The translations under genes were made by a program, and so were the position numbers. Below the pieces are notes generated by a model. That model saw only the letters and a program-made list of their open reading frames with translations. It had not been told where the DNA came from and did not search any database. Below are positions 9,608 through 22,632 of a DNA stretch of 64,000 nucleotides, in pieces. This DNA comes from Toxotes chatareus. Lineage: Eukaryota; Chordata; Actinopteri; Toxotidae. Position 1 is the stretch's first letter. Each line of letters begins with the position of its first letter. The DNA lies in NCBI GenBank assembly GCA_016801885.1, contig CM028891.1, forward strand, positions 13,995,517 through 14,059,516, read 5' to 3'.

Positions 9608-12600
9608 ATGGCGGAGGGCTCCTCAGGTAACTAACATGCTCTTTAAATAATCTTTCCAACAAACATTTGAACACTTTGACAACTGAAGTGGCTAAAACAA
9701 TTTTTTACTATTAAAACTGAACTGAGCTGGTTTGACAGCCCACTTAAACTCGTTTGTTAACATTGTACACGTTCAGTTTAAGTGGTGCGTTGCGCAGCTA
9801 ACGTTAGCTACCATGAACTTTGAGCTAACAACAGCTAGCATGACCTAGCAGCTGATTCTTTTTTGATGCACGTTTAGCCCGCTGAATGATGCTAATGTTA
9901 GCATAGTGTCTCGGCGTGATTAAGAAGTTCGTAACTGACGTGACAACGTGACTGAACTGTGAAAGCCAGGAGCCATTAAACGTGTTACCAGTCTGTCAGC
10001 CCGCGGTGGTGCGTGTTTGTTTGAACAGTTTTTTTTTAAAAGCAGCAATTAATTGCCAGAAGGTTGATAGATTCCAGTTTTTAGAAGTTTGTAACAACTG
10101 GACAGACATTTTTTAGTTAATAATTAGACAGACATTTTTGGTTGCAATTGTAAAAATAAGACTTAAAGATATCGTGTCAAAGATGTTTTTAAACCATTAA
10201 AATGTCAACACACCAGCCTCAAAAACGTTGTATCAGCCAGGCTATAGTAACTGTTTGTAACTGTTATTTTTTTTTTTTAGGTTTGATCACAATAATGTCT
10301 GTACTCTCTCAAATTAGCCATGTTTTTACTGTCCCTGCAGCTATCTACTGCATATTTACACCAACTGTATTTGGTTATAACTGTAGCATACACAGCTTCA
10401 GGCTTTTAACACTGTCACATTTTTTTTTTGTTTGCAGACCCACCTGACCTCAATCCAGGTGGGGTGACACATGAAAAGCCACATCAGCAAAAATCCAGAA
10501 GAGGCCGGCCCAGACACAACAATGACAGAAACCTGAGTAGTACTAGTTATGATCACTCTCAACAACATGGGCACTTTTATCAGGGCTTTAATCCCTCATT
10601 TAGCCATAATAATCCAAATTATGCAGAGAATCAGCATCCTCCCTACCAAGGAGAGGATGGAGCCAAAAGGCGAGGCAGAGGTAGAGGGAGGAGAGAAGGG
10701 AATAGAAGTGTCAATGGAAGCTTTGGTGGCTCCAGCTCTTGGTGGCAAAGACCTGGAAATGACTATGGCCCACACACTGGAAGCAACAGAGGTGTGGGTG
10801 GTCACCACTTAGGTTCACATCCAATGGATGGACCTGATAGGCCAAACTGGCGAAGAGAAGATGTAAGTGGAAATTATGAACAAACCAATGAAGACCACAA
10901 CACCTGGGCGAAAAAACCCAGGAAGTTTAGCCAGGAGCAGAGGAGGGGAGAGCAAAACAAGAAGGGCACTCACTTAAAGGAGAACAACTCTTCAGTAGAG
11001 CATCGGAGATCAAATGATGCCAAAGGTGAAACTCACCCTTCAGAAGTCAGAGAGAAAGCTCAGAGGAGCAGGGCAGGTCCAGACTTTCAACATGATGATC
11101 ATCAGAGGAAACACTCTGAGGCAAAGCGTCGACATGGACCAATCAAACCGCCCAAACCACCATCTCAAGAGGAGGTGGGCTCAGAGGGGGGAGCCACTGG
11201 CCAGGATTACTCGGACCACAGCAGATCATCTCAGAATCTAACCAGTAAACCTGGAGGAGGCTCGGGACAACACACACCCCTCCAGGCCAGAGGGGGGAGA
11301 CGAGCACACCATCAAAATCGCAGACATGGTCAGAGAACCTGGGACAAGATACCAGAGAGCAAGGAGACACAGACAGGTTAGACTACAACTCCCTGTAAAC
11401 TCTTGTGTTGTGCAGGGGCTAAAGAGTTGGTAATAATTTGGATAAGAAGAAAACATGTTTTATTGCCTGTATTGGTATAGGATGTCATGGGAAACCTCAT
11501 TTATTGGGTGTTTGTGTCTATCTACTCTTCATCCACAATTAGATTTGACTTCTTTACATACACCACACCCAGAATAATTAATCACTTGAAACTTAAGGCT
11601 CCTGATTAGACCCTTAATTCTCTCAGCCACTGCTGTCACACTGGTTCACAGTGTTACATAATGTCTGTTCAGTTGTGAGTTTGTCCCAGCTCATGTTTCA
11701 TCAAGTAAAACATGTAGCTTTACTATTATAAATTAGTTAATTGCTTGTGCATCATTCTGTACACACCTCTGTCTTCTTCCCTCCACAGGGTGTCTAATTG
11801 AACAGCTTTCTGAAGAGAAGTATGAGTGCATGGTGTGCTGTGATATTATCCGGCTCATGGCCCCGGTGTGGAGCTGCCAGAGCTGCTTCCACGTCTTCCA
11901 CCTGAACTGCATCAAGAAATGGGCTCGATCCCCGGCCTCCCAGGCAGACGGTATGACCTTTAAACAATAACGGGATGTTTACTCTCTACTCTCTGACCAG
12001 CTTATGCAGGACTGACCTGCACTCTGGTCAGCGTTGACTTCTCTGTAGGGCAACAAAACAATAGGTCATCATTGTATAATATACTGTGATGCATAGTAAT
12101 GCCATGTAGACAACATCGGGTACACGTGCTGTACAAAGGTGGTTATTGTGGCCCAGTTAACAAAGCATTGCATTGGCATTCCTGCGGCTTCAGCACTGTA
12201 TTGTGTAGCATAACCTTACATGGTAAGTTTATTCAAAATTTCTGTTTAAAATGTTTTTTCAGATTCAGCTGAAGGCTGGCGTTGTCCAGCCTGTCAGAAT
12301 GTTGCACTGAAACACCCAACTTCCTACACCTGCTTCTGTGGTGAGTGGCAGTTTCATTTACGTAATTAAATACAACTTAAAAATAGTAAGCTCTTTGTCC
12401 AGTTAGATAATTTAATCAAATTGTAATCGTGTACTATATGTTTAAATAAGTCTTTCTTCCTGTAACCTTGTAAGTCTGCCACAGAAAGTGGATAAAACAA
12501 GGACTTCATTGATTTTATTCCTCATTTGATTGGCAGGTAAAGTGACAAACCCGGAGTGGCAGCGCAGTGAGATCCCCCACAGCTGCGGTGACTTGTGTGG

Positions 12601-15600
12601 AAAGAAAAGAAGTGGAGTGGGTTGCAACCACCCCTGTAACATGTGAGCCTAAAAAAATCACAAGAATTTATTATTTTAACAATATCTTGTTTTGTTTCTG
12701 TGTTTTCAAGTTATGTTGGAACTTTTAGATAAGGACATGTTTTTTTTTCCAGAGGTCAAAGTCCGAATAACAAGACAGTGATTAAAAAAAAACCACACAC
12801 ACATTATGTTGCCAGAGTAGATAGTTTTGTAGTTTTTTTTCTTTTCACAGTAACTTTAAACATCATTAACCAAAAACACGGCTTTACAAGAGAGGAATAT
12901 GTGTTTTAATCAATACTTTCTTTGTTCTTCTTCAGCTTATGTCACCCTGGACCTTGTCCACAATGTCCTGCCTTTGTAACAAAATCCTGCATATGTGGGA
13001 GGACCAGGTACTTATGCATGCTTTTTTTTTTCTATAAATTTTACATCTTTGAACTGTTTTTTCATGGTAGCCCTAGAATTTGGTTCCTCAAATAAAAAAT
13101 AAATAAATAAATAAAACTTGTCTTTCTAGTCAGCCGATGCGCTGTGGTCAGGCGACAATGCTCCAGTGTGACAAAGTGTGTGGTGCTTTACTCAACTGTG
13201 CTGAACATACCTGCACACAGGTGTGCCACAGCGGGGCATGTCAGCCCTGCCAGCTGCAGGTTCAGCAGGGTAAGTCTCACATTGACAGAACCACCTTGTA
13301 GAACATTGTGGCTGATAAAATGAAGCCGTCGGTGGCCTTTCTGCATTGGCAGCTTTACGTTATAAGAATAAATAACTGAAATTCAGGCTCTGAATAATAA
13401 ATCTGATAAAAAACCTTTTTTCTGATCTTATTTTCTGTAGTTTGCTTCTGTGGAGTTACAACTCGTGAAGTCCTGTGTGGAACAGATAAAGAAGGATTTG
13501 ATGGCGTAGGACATTTCTCCTGTCAAAAAACGTGTGCAAAGTAAGTATGACGGCACAACACTAATGATGTCCATCATCCATTCATACTTCACTTTGACAG
13601 TTCCATTCATAGCCTGACTTCATGTGTTTTGTTGCTCTTTCTCTTTGCAGGATGTTGGACTGCAAAGCCCACCAGTGCCAGCAGGTGTGCCACCGCGGTC
13701 CATGCCAGCCGTGCCCACGCTCCCCTACCCTGGTGAAGACTTGTCCCTGCAGTCAGACACCACTGGCCAAACTCCTGGAACTGGGTTACTCTGAGCGACA
13801 AAGCTGCTCTGATCCCATCCCTTCCTGTGGAAAGACGTGCAACAAACCCTTGGCCTGTGGCTCCAGTGGTAAGGTCAAAGTCTGTCTCAACTTGAAAAAG
13901 TTTTGTTGTTCAAAAAATGGCTCCTGTCTCATGGACACACTGAGTCCCAGACACTGCTAAAGCTCAGATAATTTCCTATAACAGTGTGTAAGTGGTTAGG
14001 CTTGGGAACTCATGCTAGCCTCATAAAGGATCTGAAACCAGGATATAAAAACATGTGACAGATCATATGTCAGATGTTATCTGTTCAAATTTAAAAACTT
14101 CATGCTTTTCCTACATAACTTGTTAAACTGGAGGTTTTTAGCTTGCAAGATTCTCTGCATCTGCATAGTTTTTTTTCTTTTCACTTCATTTTTACTACTG
14201 CTTTTCTTTATTTTTCTGTTTTTCAGTTTTCTGCTGAATGGAAAGGTCTTAAGTATCTGTGTGTGTGTGCAGACCGGATGTGCGTTATCTTCAGCTTACA
14301 GGCAGTGCTCTTACAGCTTGCGAGGAGTTAATGAACTTGTGTTATTTCAGACACCATCCATCTGTGTGAGAATCTGTGCCACGAGGGCAGCTGTGGGCCC
14401 TGCTCGCTGACCTCTACTATCAGATGCAGATGTGGCTCCAAGACAAAGGTGGGCAGAAACACCAGCAGCACGTCTGTCACTGTTACTGTCACTGTCATTT
14501 ATTTTGTTTTCATGTGTGACACCAAAGAGTTGAAAGACATCTTCTTACTACAAACAACCACCAGCTCCAGGCTGTGGAAGGAATTTTGTTGGAAAAATAT
14601 GGTCAGATTTTTCATTACTCCGAAGACTAAAAGTAGATATTCATCTGCACAGCTGTCATCCTGGAGGCTGTGTGGTGAGAAAAACACAGATCACAGTCAT
14701 GCATTCTGGAAACGTTTAAAAATGAGAATGTATTCAGATGATTTGTGGATAGAGTTGATTTGGTTGTCAGTTATAGAAGACATGAGGTGCTATGTTTTGG
14801 CAATCTGATGCAAATTGGGGATCGATATCTTGTTAAAAGTCTATTAGTGGCGACCAATAGGGCTGTCACGAGGAAATGGTATAAGAAGGACCCACTACTC
14901 TGAAACACAAGATACCAGAAATGATATGGAAAGACTTTCACATGCTCGGAGAATTCAGCAATCAACATTTAATGAGAAATGGGAAGAATGGACTTAAAAA
15001 AAGAATCGCTTATAAAACCTTAAAAACCCATGCAACCATGCAAACCGTTATATAATGACTGAAATACTTGAAGTTAAAAAAAAGACATTTTTGTTTTTCA
15101 GGAGGTCCCGTGTGCAACAATCCAGAAAGAAGGTGAAACTTTCAGAAACACATTCAGTTGAAATTAAACCGAAAGATCGCCCCGGCCCACCCGACACGTT
15201 CACTGATGTTTCATTTCTCTTTCTGCTCCAGATGAGCTCGTCTTCACCTGCGAGAAGCGCTGCAACAAGAAACGCTCCTGTGGCCGACACAAGTGCGGCG
15301 AGCTGTGCTGTGTGGTGAGCATTCACTGAAACTGTGTTAATGTTGTGTTTGTATAGTTTACGCTGTTCAAAATTAAGCACACCTCATGGACTACTGAATA
15401 AACTGAGGATGAAAATGATGAAAGCCAAGACCCCGCTGGCGTTTACCTCATCTTTTTTTCTTTACTACTAAAAATGTGACAAATAAAACTGCTCACGTCT
15501 GTGTATTGTTTCTACCAAAAGCACAGAGGTCTGGCGAACTTGTCATGAATAAAACTAGATCTTTTCACTTTTGATAAAGGTATGAGAGTTCAGGTGGAAG

Positions 15601-18600
15601 TTGATGTGATGTTTTCTGGTAGTAGGATTTTCTCTTTTAGAGCACTCAGGAATGCAGCTGCTTTTTTCTGTTTTCTCTGTTCATAAGGCAGGAATTTCAA
15701 AAATAACTGCACCTTTCCTCTGCATAGGGAGCCTGGTTGGTTATTCTCAGTGTTCTGCAGTAACCTGGTTTCTTACATGGCACGGAATCTACTCTTATTG
15801 AAATTGTGTCATATTTTGTCACTGTTACTATTGGTTGACTTTGTTTAATTTTATATAAGACAGGCTGTAGCCTGTTTGATCTTTTTTTCTTTGGGAATGT
15901 CTAATAACATCTAATAAGAGTGTTGAAAGTTCTGCAAATCGCGAGGTTAGTAGGACATCACTAGACCATATGAGGTTGTCATACTGGTTTCTTGTCTCCC
16001 ATTCAGACTGTGGAGCACAAATGCCCCCTGATCTGTGGCTACAAGCTCAACTGTGGCCTCCACCGCTGCCAGGAGCCTTGTCACCGTGGAAACTGTGAAC
16101 CCTGCTGGCAGTCCAGTGAGTCCCGCAGTCATTTTCTCCTTTCCAACAGTGTTTATGAGCCAAGTCTCAGAAGTACCACATAGTTATTCTGTCATTCAGA
16201 AAGAACTAATCTGAGGTTTTTACATCATCTTTTGTTCGTTTCTTTCCCCCCTCTGTGGTATTATGTTTGGCATTAATGTGTCATGATGAAGCCACACAGC
16301 TCATATCCAGTGTGTCACGATTCCTGCTGTTTGTAGGTTTTGATGAGCTGACGTGTCACTGTGGGCTCACGGTGCTGTACCCGCCCATCCCCTGTGGCAC
16401 CAAGCCGCCAGAGTGCAAAAACTTGTGTACCAGAAGACACGAGTGTGACCACCCAGGTAAGATAGAACAGTAACTGTTCACATGGTGGTTATGAGCTTAA
16501 AATAAGTATGTGTTCTCCTAACATTTGCCTCTCATTTAGTGTTTCACAACTGCCACAGTGAAGAGAAGTGTCCACCCTGCACATACCTCACTCAGAAGTG
16601 GTGCATGGGGAAGCACGAGGTAACTACCCCTGAGCTGACAATTTACGTTACTTGTTTTCTGTTTTTTTTTTTTGTTTTTATTCCTATGAGTAAAGTGGCT
16701 CTCTTTTCTTCAACCCACAGCAACGCAGCAACATCCCATGTCATCTGCAAGACATTTCCTGCGGCCTGACATGTAATAAACCGCTGTCATGTGAAATGCA
16801 CCGCTGCAGACGGATTTGCCACCGGGGCGACTGCTTGGCAGAAGGCGGCTGCCAGCAGCCCTGCGTGCTGCCTCGTCCCGACTGCGGCCACCCATGCTCT
16901 GTCCCCTGTCATAAAGGCAGCAGCTGCCCACGCACCACCTGCACCGCCAAGGTACAAAACACCGCCACTGGGAACAGCTGGACTTCCAGTGGTTGAAAAA
17001 TGGGTTACAAAGTTTATGCAGATGGTCTTTGTTGCATCAAGGCCTGGATTCACGGGGAGTTCAGGCATACGTTCCCACCATCAAACATGTCTCCTCACTA
17101 TAATAACTTTATTACCCTGATGAAAATGTTTTTTAGTGCATAAATTCAGTTTTATGAATGTGTCACATTTCCTGAATGATTGAGGGTTATATGCAGCAGT
17201 CCAGCTGTGTATTTGCTTTGTTCCTTTTCAGCTACATGGAGGCGACTAGCGGTTGATGACAACTGCTGTAACAGTGTGTAACTGTCACAAATAGTTAACT
17301 TGGATGAAATGAAAACATGTCGGTGGCAGTCCTCCAAACTCAATAGCTCAACAAACAATGAGACCTTTCACAGCTGCAGGAAGTCCTCGCATGAGCCGTG
17401 TGTGCCAAACTTTCAAAAATCAACATGTTTGTCTGCTTACAAAAACCGTTTGCACCAGACTGAAGTCAGATCCCTCATATTTTTTAAACTTATAACGGAG
17501 ACTGATTCTTCATACTGTTCACAGGTAGCTCTGCAGTGCGATTGTGGTCGAAGAAAGGAAACGGCCATCTGCTCAGAAGCAGCCAGTTCATATCAGAGGT
17601 CAGTTAGAGCGTTTCTGTGTGCAGCTGTTTGAATTATGAACTTGAAGTGGCTGAAATGTAACTTTCTGTACTGCAGGTATGCAGCCATCGCCATGGCCAG
17701 TAAACTGTCTGACATGCAGCTTGGCGACTCCATGGACATCGGCCCTCTCCTCACTAAGAAGGAGCTGAAACAAACCAGGTAGAGAAATGGAGGAAAAATT
17801 ATTCTTGAGACTTAAAGCCAAACCAGTTGAAATCAGAAGGTGAAAGATTTCTCTTCTCACGTGTTTGAAAGTTCATGCACAGAACAATCCAAGCAACATC
17901 TCATTAGAGGCTACCCATAGAAATGGATTTCCTGTTCACCATGACCAAAGACCTTTTGTGTCTACATTAATATTTAAAACAATTGATCAGAGGTTTGCAT
18001 TTAATGGATGTGTGAAAAACACCCATTGGAATATTTCACTGGAAAGCCCTGAGTGTACGTGTTTGTTGAAATGTTTCTCAGGCTTGAATGTGACCAAGAG
18101 TGTGCTACTTTGGAGAGAAACAGGCGCTTGGCTGAGGCGTTACAGATAGACTTGTCTTCTGACCCTTTCAACGTCCGCTCCACCTCTGTATACAGCGACA
18201 GCCTCAAAGAGGACGCCAGGTCTGCCTTTGACACTTCCATTTTTATTTTCCGTGCAGTTTGTCCCCTCAGCGAACAAGTGCAGATGAACCACCTGACTAA
18301 AAACTAAACTTTTTTTTTTTTTCTTTCAGAAAAGATCTGAAGTTTGTCACAGAGGTAGAAGAGGAGATCAGGAATCTGGTTGACCTTGTGAATAAGGTGA
18401 GATGATACAGTGAATCCTGGTGCCCTAACAGGTTGGATGACCTCTGATGTGATGCTCCCTCCGGTGGCTGTGTTGCTCTTGGGAAACAGTTAGTGAGGAA
18501 AACTGATAATTAAAAGCTAAAACCCAAACTAGCATTAAGACTATCACAATGCTCCACCGATGACTGATTATATACAACCATTATATCTTTTTTTAAAATA

Positions 18601-20466
18601 ATAAATTGCCTCAGCTTCTGCATAAAAAAAAGAGACGCAGCTCATGACATCATACACATTCGTTCACTTTTTGCCCCTGTTACAGACACTCGTCTGGGCT
18701 CATTAGAAGCCGTGTCTGTTTGTGGGATGGGCCACTTAATGAGACCCACTTTTAGGTGCGACATTAGTGCATCGATCTAAACCCACAGCTTTACATCATC
18801 GTCATATTATTTTCTGACCCAGTTGTTGTGTATTCAGCTATTTTTGAGCTCGGTCAATTCTCCAGTGGACCTCCGACATGGAACCATCTGTGGTTGCTTG
18901 TAGTTTTCCGACAGTATGGCGAAGCCTCTCTCGTCACTGTTTCTGAGCCAGGCTAAATTAGTAGGTACCTCATGGGGCAGCTAGAAAAATAGTCTTTGTG
19001 TTCTTTGTACGATGCGTTGAGGCAATCAGTAGTGAGGTTGCCAAGGTCACTGTTGCTTTGGGGTTTTCTTTTTTTTTGCCAAGTGTAAAATATTGTTTAT
19101 CACCACCTGAATCTGTTTTTGGAACAATGAATCACAAGTGCAAAGCTTTACTGCCTTAGAGTCTGAATAAGAAAGGTTTCTTGTTACTTTCTCATGTGCT
19201 CCAAACTACCTTTACCAACTTTCATTTTCTACCCCTGGTCTTTTTGTGTGGGTTTGTACATTCCCAAAAACATGGTTATTAAATCTTCACTATAGAAATA
19301 ACTAGCTTCTGGCAAAGAAGGTGGACCATTATTATGCCAGCTGTTGTTTTCCAACTTTTTCCTTTATGGGTATAGCACTATAAAACACAGGTTAAACACG
19401 CTCAGTGACCCTGCCTACAGAAAATAGGCCACACATACACTACATACCCAAAAGTATGTGGACATGCAAAACACTCCACAAGCGTCCACTCTTGTGGAAA
19501 GGCTTTACGCAAGATCTTGGAAGATGGCTGCAGGGATTTGTTCCCATTCAGTCACAAGAGCACTAGTGAGGTTGGACGCTGATGTTGGGCGATAAGGCCC
19601 AGCGTGCAGTCTGCTGCGGTCCGCTTCATCCCAAAGGTGCTGGATGGGGTTGAGCTGTGCAGGCCCATCAGGTTCTCCCACACCAAACTGTGAAAACCAT
19701 TTCTATATGAACATAACAAGAATCTTGTGAAACCCTCAGCTGATGTTTCCCAGTTCTACAAAATGAACACGAAGCAGGTCATTGCAGGCTTGGAAACGCT
19801 TCTCAGTGTAAATCCCTAATGGATGTGCATTACTGATGTCTGCAGGGAAAACAGCCAAAGAGGAGCCACTGTTTCCAGCCCATGAACAGAGAACACCGGA
19901 AGATCATCCACGAGCTGGCCGAGGTCAACGGCGTGGAGAGCGTGAGCTACGACAATGAGCCCAAACGCAGCGTGGTCATCACAGCCCACAAGTAAGACCT
20001 TATGCCAAATACAGGAATAGCTGTGCTGATGAAGAAATAACGTGTCTGAGGATGTGCCTGTGTGTCTTGATAATGTCCAGGGGGAAGTCGGCCTGTCCAA
20101 ACTCAACCCTGACATCACTGATAGAGAGGGAGATGATTGTGAGAGCTCCTCCTCCCATCGCTCATATCAAACAGCACAGTAGCAAGTGAGTCTTCTTCAG
20201 ACACCACGTGGTGACCAGACCAGTGACAGGAGTGTCCCCAAGAATCACACTGAACTCTGTCAGTCATTTTAAGTTTCTCTGGATAAAGATGAATTAATAA
20301 CTAAAGCAATATGCAGCTGTCTTTTCTTCCATCTTGATTCACTTGTCTAGTTATTTTAATTTAATTTTTGACTCATTTTCTCTCCTGTAGGGTTGCCAGT
20401 GGAAGCACCTGGTCCAAAATGGTTAAAGAAGAACCTGTGATAGATTATTTTGATGTCCAGGACTAA
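9608..20466 (+). CDS. nfx1: nfx1, NF-X1 zinc-finger and R3H domain protein (complete, 23 coding exons)
   Basis: This is the orthologue of NFX1, a nuclear cysteine-rich protein that binds X-box and related promoter elements and, in splice forms, RNA-binding partners. Exons: 9608-9626, 10438-11376, 11789-11950, 12263-12340, 12537-12642, 12936-13007, 13130-13269, 13441-13540, 13651-13868, 14351-14448, 15102-15132, 15232-15314, 16007-16115, 16337-16456, 16540-16619, 16721-16951, 17525-17598, 17677-17778, 18082-18219, 18330-18396, 19846-19991, 20081-20185, 20391-20466. All use GT/AG and keep phase, giving 3294 nt and 1097 residues; human NFX1 is about 1120. Residues 1-320 are low-complexity, basic and Gly/Arg-rich and poorly conserved. 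Residues 333-384 form a RING/PHD-like finger (CMVCC ... CQSC ... WRCPAC). About 400-930 holds the NF-X1-type Cys/His repeats. About 965-1038 is the R3H domain with R1007-xxx-H1011 (RKIIH). The end DYFDVQD is conserved. ATG 9608 gives MAEGSS, like the MAEA start of mammals. Exon 11 is only 31 nt. Confidence 0.95.
13869..14350 (+). other. nfx1: nfx1 intron 9
   Basis: Noncoding. It has a T-rich tract and a short TG run near the 3' end before the acceptor TTATTTCAG. Open frames across it are continuations of exon 9 past the donor and are not supported as protein. Confidence 0.7.
18397..19845 (+). other. nfx1: nfx1 intron 20
   Basis: The longest nfx1 intron, 1.45 kb. Apart from a Tc1-like relic at about 19430-19690 nothing was recognised. 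The donor AAG/GTGAGA and acceptor TCTGCAG/GGAAAA are clear. Confidence 0.75.
19430..19690 (-). mobile_element. Tc1-like transposon relic in nfx1 intron 20
   Basis: It begins with the terminal word ACATACCCAAAAGTATGTGG. It continues with sequence typical of one end of a widespread fish Tc1-like element (GGCTTTACGCAAGATCTTGG, CCCATTCAGTCACAAGAGCA, ATCCCAAAGGTGCTGGATGG). When complete these elements encode a transposase on the opposite strand. Only about 260 bases of one end remain and no catalytic segment is present. Confidence 0.75.
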
Positions 20467-20640
20467 TGTGTGGCCACAAAACAAAAAAAACAAGAGGAAG
20501 CCTCAGGACTTGCTCAGAAACCTCATTCTACATCTGCCTAAAAGTCTGAAAAGCCCTTTTTCATTTGTGTTCATCAAAGATCAATAAGAATTCATCTGGC
20601 TTCCTGATCAAATAAAATGATTTGAGAGTAACTAACCTTT
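20467..20640 (+). terminator. nfx1: nfx1 3' UTR and polyadenylation signal
   Basis: A canonical AATAAA at 20611-20616 lies about 145 bases after the stop codon, followed by a T-rich tract at 20636-20650. This predicts a short 3' UTR ending near 20630-20640. Confidence 0.75.
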
Positions 20641-22339
20641 TCTTTTTGGGTGAGTGAATGCTGAGTGACGTTTCAAAATCGATGTAAACTTGCTCCGATT
20701 CTGAAGACAGAACATTCTGAAACATCCTGGGTGTTTTCTTTGCCTCCCTTGTCTGCAGCCACTCCCCTCATTGAAGCCAAATTAATAAAAAAAAAAATTG
20801 TTGATATCAGTTTAATGCATCAGCTTGAAAATCCGATCACTCCACATAAAAATAGCTCATACCCTCAACAGTAGCTGATTCTTCAACTGTGTGCCAGGCA
20901 GTTTTTCAGCCATGGGGTGTCTTTTGTTTTTCGTGCTGGTATTGAGCCAAGGCTTCAGTTCTAAACCTTTGCTGATTGAGTTTGTGGGTAGGTGGGAGTG
21001 GGCTGCACTGCGGAAAGAAAGCTTTGTTTGAAACGCAACTATGACCCAGATGTGGTGCTGCATTTTCTGAAAACTCCTTTCTTAGTCAAACCTGAGGTCA
21101 GGCTCAGCCCCTTTGGACCTGATAGGGATTTATGTCTTGCTCAAGGACACTGAAACAGGGAGGATGTTTGTCAGCTTGACGTCTCTGACAGCTGATGGAC
21201 CATTTCAGTCAGGTTTAGAGTTTATGTGCCAGCACGGACTGAAGTCACCAAGCTGCACAGCATTAAAAGCAGCCTCTTTTGCTCACATGCAACTCAGTTT
21301 TTCCTCTTATATTTTTTGTTTTTATTAAATCATTTCTTCTGCATGCCAAAATATTTTAAAAGAGGTGATATAAAAGCAGCTGGTGCCTTACCCTCATGCA
21401 GTCTTTATGCATCATTCAAGAAGATTGTGAAATTGAACTGGATGGTTTTTAGTTCATTCAGAAGTGACATGTTTACATTCCCTAAAATCTGTCACTCTTT
21501 GCAGTCTAAATTAATTTGTTCTCATTTTTTTGTTGTTGTTGTGGAGTTGAGATATATCTTATTGCACAATGGAAAGTAAAAAGTTTATTCTTAAAATTTG
21601 ATAATAATACCGGAGTAAGAATCAATTTTATTGGTCGAGTATATTTACAGGGACTCAAGTCACAAGTTTACAAGACAGGAGGGGAAAAAAAATGCAGAAT
21701 AGCAAAATAAATAATTTGGGCTTTGGAAATTTTTAACAGGCCTTTTTACCCTTTTCTAAAACAGCCATGAATTGCAGCCCTAAGAAAAAAATATTAATCT
21801 ATAAGAAAACTGTAACATGGGTCCAACTGATCCAAAAATATCTATACACACTAATATGGATCATAAACATGATACACGCTCAGTAAGTTGTTATTAACTG
21901 GATTTTGGTCCATATCCTCTGCAGCCCTTTTTCAGAGATCATATTGTCCAACCAGTAAATGGATTTTTTTACAGCCTGGCAACTAAAAGTAGACCTTATA
22001 AACAGCTTCTGACTTCTCTACAAAGCATCAGTAAAATATTAAAGGAATTACAGTTACAACTTAAAAACAGCTTGTTAAGGACGCCTTCTTAGAAAGTGGT
22101 ACATTTGTTTTGGTTAGGGGGCTGTTGGTAAACAGGGTTCGTTCAGTGCATCATTGTGGCATAATAACCAACAAAAACTATCTGCTCTTGCAGCGCTCGC
22201 ATATTTACAACCTTTGCCAAACGCAAAACAGCCTGTAGTCAACATTTCAAACCTTCTATGTGAGACTAGCCCCCCAAAAAAATCCGCTCATGAGGATAAT
22301 TTGATGACACTCCCTGCCTCTGGTAATTTTTCATTATAT
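20641..22339. other. Intergenic region between nfx1 and the distal smarcd3 start
   Basis: AT-rich sequence with no recognised gene. Around 21130-21160 the phrase TTGCTCAAGGACACT resembles a word common in fish repeats. Longer open frames (for example 21226-21579) have no family resemblance and cross T-rich tracts. Confidence 0.6.
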
Positions 22340-22632
22340 CGACTCTCCAGCAGAGACCGCGCCTGCGCTCCTGCACCCTTCCGAACAAGGCTTCACCAAT
22401 CCTGGCTCTGGCTCCATCCCCGGCTCGGCGTCCCACAGGCCAGCGCTAATAAGTCGCCTAGCTGTCCAGTAATGGGGAAGTGATAGGGAGACGCTGCTGT
22501 CTGAAAGCCGTGAGGAAGTTGAGGAGTGAAGGGAAGCTCCGCGCCGCGCCGGACCGGACAGCTCCAGAGAGACACATCCTACAGTTGCTGTTGTTGAGTA
22601 GCCTAAAAAAGCGCATAGTGATGGAGAGAAAG
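22340..22632 (+). promoter_or_regulatory. smarcd3: Distal smarcd3 promoter (CpG-rich) and probable alternative first exon
   Basis: Between about 22350 and 22570 CpG frequency rises sharply (GACCGCGCCTGCGC, CTCCGCGCCGCGCCGGACCG). At 22621 an ATG in good context (GTGATGG) encodes MERK and is followed directly by the donor GTATGG (GT at 22633). The exon ends in phase 0. Smarcd3 exon 2 (39090) starts in phase 0, so splicing would give MERK-RPGMPSG. In human SMARCD3 a short isoform also joins an alternative first exon to the RPGMPSG exon. This is therefore a probable second start, about 10 kb upstream of the main first exon. It is inference; no transcript was seen. Confidence 0.55.

Noticed and set aside
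14102..14410. Plus-strand frame before nfx1 exon 10 as an extra exon
   Set aside because: Most of it is T-rich intron. Only the part from 14351, in a different phase, matches NFX1.
22154..22483. 109-codon frame upstream of the distal smarcd3 exon
   Set aside because: No similarity recognised; it overlaps the CpG-rich promoter, where open frames arise by composition.
22480..22620. N-terminal extension of the MERK exon in the same frame
   Set aside because: The frame is open but contains no ATG upstream of 22621; it would need a GTG start.
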